Of a stretch of DNA of 64,000 nucleotides, positions 62,191 through 64,000 are shown one piece after another. How positions within the stretch are numbered: the stretch's first letter is position 1; each line of letters opens with the position of its first letter. Made by a program: the position numbers and the translations under genes. The stretch lies in assembly GCA_036826635.1 (NCBI GenBank), contig DAISVY010000011.1:36361-100360 (forward strand), read 5' to 3'. The DNA is from DAISVY01 sp036826635 (GTDB lineage Bacteria > Zixibacteria > MSB-5A5 > GN15 > FEB-12). Below the pieces are notes generated by a model. That model did no database searches. It saw only the letters and a list, made by a program, of their open reading frames with translations, and had not been told where the DNA came from.

Positions 62191-64000
62191 ATGGCTTGGA
62201 CAAAAAAAGCACTTCTCGGTTTTTCCTTTATTGTTCTGCTGGCCGGTGCAGCCGGAGCGCAGACCGCGCCGCCCGTGTTGGACCCTATCGGAAGCCAGGC
62301 AACCAATGAAAACCAGTTATTGACTATAAATGTGTCCGCTACCGATGCCGACAATACCGTCCCGACCATGTCAACCTCGACCTTGCCCACCGGGGCCGGG
62401 TTTGTCGACAACGGTGATGGTACCGGTACGTTTACCTGGACGCCGGCCTATGATCAGGCGGGCGATCATAATGTTACATTCTATGCATCGGACACGGCAA
62501 CCACTGACGTTGACTCTGAACTGGTGGTTATTACAGTCAATAATGTCAACCGTGCACCGGAGTTGGCTACGATTGCCGATCAGAGCACGGACGAAAATGT
62601 TGAGTTGAGCTTTGGGATCTCGGCGAGCGATCCTGACGGTGGTTATCCGACACTGACCAGTACGACCCCGCCGACCGGGGCTGTGTTCACGGATAATGGC
62701 GATGGCACCGGGACGTTTGTCTGGACGCCGACTTACGATCAGGCTGGTGGTTACAGCGTAACGTTCTACGCCTCCGATGGTGTTGAGACCGACAGTCAGG
62801 TCGTAGCGATTACGGTTAATAATGTCAACCGTTCACCGGAGTTGGCTACGATTGCCGATCAGAGCACGGACGAAAATGTTGAGTTGAGCTTTGGGATCTC
62901 GGCGAGCGATCCTGACGGTGGTTATCCGACACTGACCAGTACGACCCCGCCGACCGGGGCTGTGTTCACGGATAATGGCGATGGGACCGGGACGTTTGTC
63001 TGGACGCCGACTTACGATCAGGCCGGTGGCTACAGCGTGACCTTCTACGCCTCCGATGGTGAAGAGATTGACTCGCAGGTGGTGGCGATTGCGGTTAATA
63101 ACGTCAACCGTGCGCCGGAACTTGCTTTTATAGATGATCAGATGGTCAATGAAAATGTTGAGTTGAGCTTTGGGATCTCGGCGAGCGATCCTGATGGTGG
63201 CTATCCGGCACTGACCAGTACGACCCCGCCGACCGGGGCTGTGTTCACGGATAATGGTGATGGCACCGGGACGTTTGTCTGGACCCCGACTTACGATCAG
63301 GCTGGTGACTACAGCGTGACCTTCTACGCTTCCGATGGTGTTGAGACTGATAGTCAGGTGGTAGCCATTACGGTTAATAACATCAACCGTGCGCCGGAAC
63401 TTGCCTTTATAGATGATCAAACGGTCAATGAAAATGTTGAGCTGAGCTTTGGGATCTCGGCGAGCGATCCTGACGGTGGTTATCCGACCCTGACCAGCAC
63501 GACCCCGCCGACCGGGGCTGCGTTCACGGACAATGGCGATGGTACCGGGACGTTTGTCTGGACGCCGACTTACGATCAAGCCGGTGGCTACAGCGTGACC
63601 TTCTACGCTTCCGATGGTGTTGAGACCGATAGTCAGGTGGTAGCGATTACGGTAAGTAACATCAACCGTGCGCCGGAGTTGGCTACGATTGCCGATCAGA
63701 GCACGGATGAAAATGTTGAGTTGAGCTTTGGGATCTCGGCGAGCGATCCTGACGGTGGCTATCCGACTCTGACCAGTACGACCCCGCCGACCGGGGCTGC
63801 ATTTACCGATAATGGCGATGGCACCGGGACGTTTGTCTGGACCCCGACCTACGATCAGGCTGGTGGCTACAGCGTGACCTTCTACGCTTCCGATGGTGTT
63901 GAGACCGACAGTCAGGTGGTGGCGATTACGGTAAGCAACGTCAACCGTGCACCGGAACTTGCTTTTATAGATGATCAGACGGTCAATGAAAATGTTGAGT
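62191..64000 (+). CDS. Giant secreted repeat protein, 3' end outside window
   Basis: The gene starts at ATG 62191 and is open to the right edge (603 codons seen). Signal peptide about 1-24 (KKALLGFSFIVLLAGAAGA). A first diverged Ig/cadherin-like unit (about 26-120, PPVLDPIGSQATNENQ) is followed by nearly identical 93-residue units with DNGDGTGTFVWTPTYDQAGG at their core. Units come in two flavours: LATIADQSTDENV and LAFIDDQxVNENV. Such He_PIG/cadherin-like tandem arrays occur in adhesins and matrix proteins. Cohesin, dockerin or sorting domains may follow beyond the window. It is 25 bp after the 892-residue protein gene and probably co-transcribed. Confidence 0.88.
   Translation, partial: MAWTKKALLGFSFIVLLAGAAGAQTAPPVLDPIGSQATNENQLLTINVSATDADNTVPTMSTSTLPTGAGFVDNGDGTGTFTWTPAYDQAGDHNVTFYASDTATTDVDSELVVITVNNVNRAPELATIADQSTDENVELSFGISASDPDGGYPTLTSTTPPTGAVFTDNGDGTGTFVWTPTYDQAGGYSVTFYASDGVETDSQVVAITVNNVNRSPELATIADQSTDENVELSFGISASDPDGGYPTLTSTTPPTGAVFTDNGDGTGTFVWTPTYDQAGGYSVTFYASDGEEIDSQVVAIAVNNVNRAPELAFIDDQMVNENVELSFGISASDPDGGYPALTSTTPPTGAVFTDNGDGTGTFVWTPTYDQAGDYSVTFYASDGVETDSQVVAITVNNINRAPELAFIDDQTVNENVELSFGISASDPDGGYPTLTSTTPPTGAAFTDNGDGTGTFVWTPTYDQAGGYSVTFYASDGVETDSQVVAITVSNINRAPELATIADQSTDENVELSFGISASDPDGGYPTLTSTTPPTGAAFTDNGDGTGTFVWTPTYDQAGGYSVTFYASDGVETDSQVVAITVSNVNRAPELAFIDDQTVNENVE
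62554..64000 (+). repeat. 279-bp tandem repeats, five full units plus a sixth cut by the edge
   Basis: Units at 62554-62832, 62833-63111, 63112-63390, 63391-63669, 63670-63948 and from 63949 on. The core GAGTTGAGCTTTGGGATCTC recurs at 62602, 62881, 63160, 63439 (one change) and 63718, always 279 bases apart, and its first bases recur at 63997. DNA identity is high enough that copy number from short-read assembly is unsafe. Confidence 0.95.

Noticed and set aside
62833..63579. 248-codon minus-strand frame across the 279-bp repeats
   Set aside because: Its repeats only reflect the DNA repeats of the plus-strand gene, which has signal peptide and fold.

Overview
The window reads as chromosome from an uncultured Gram-negative-type bacterium of the FCB superphylum. 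A Zixibacteria-like candidate phylum is my best guess, by inference only. The grounds are secreted proteins that end in a type IX-style sorting domain (NYPNPFNP motif), cohesin-like and dockerin-like modules in the same polypeptides, moderate to high GC, and frequent GTG/TTG starts. I recognise no rRNA, tRNA, CRISPR array, insertion sequence or prophage.

1-3 kb: dnaN (cut by the left edge) and dnaA on the minus strand, with DnaA boxes upstream of dnaA and between the two genes. 3-32.7 kb: mostly minus-strand housekeeping genes (mrp, ileS-dksA/traR-lspA, a TPR protein, pepF, a yggS-divIVA-pnp cluster, uvrA, a GT87-like membrane protein, a receiver protein, hflX, a degenerate M1 peptidase, a small ATPase), broken by plus-strand HD-GYP, AhpD-like, alr, rex, a secreted protein, and a methyltransferase/ECF pair. 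32.8-37.2 kb: M24 peptidase, Nudix and murJ on plus, then a C5-epimerase-like gene on minus.

37.3-46.7 kb: the classical origin-proximal series rpmH-rnpA-yidD-yidC-mnmE-mnmG-rsmG-parA-parB, followed by an M23 peptidase and a bactofilin. It points away from dnaA-dnaN, as in the ancestral arrangement, but about 35 kb now separates the two halves. mnmE has no usable in-frame start: its ATG is joined to the body only by a one-base shift at a run of ten A. A perfect parS lies inside rsmG. 47.1-50.3 kb: a MoxR/DUF58 operon with two unrecognised partners. 50.4-51.3 kb: a membrane-anchored alpha/beta hydrolase on minus.

52-64 kb: five consecutive secreted-protein genes. The first carries a cohesin-like domain and two dockerin-like repeats. 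The next three are 817-892 residues and combine cohesin-like, Ig-like, dockerin-like and C-terminal sorting domains. The last runs off the right edge as a tandem array of nearly identical 93-residue (279-bp) Ig/cadherin-like repeats. Together they look like an export and surface-assembly locus.

In regulation, rex has a sigma70-type promoter directly followed by a Rex-type operator (autoregulation likely), and the rpmH operon and two secreted-protein genes have recognisable promoters. Gene direction switches from mainly minus to mainly plus near 32-37 kb, which bears on where replication starts.
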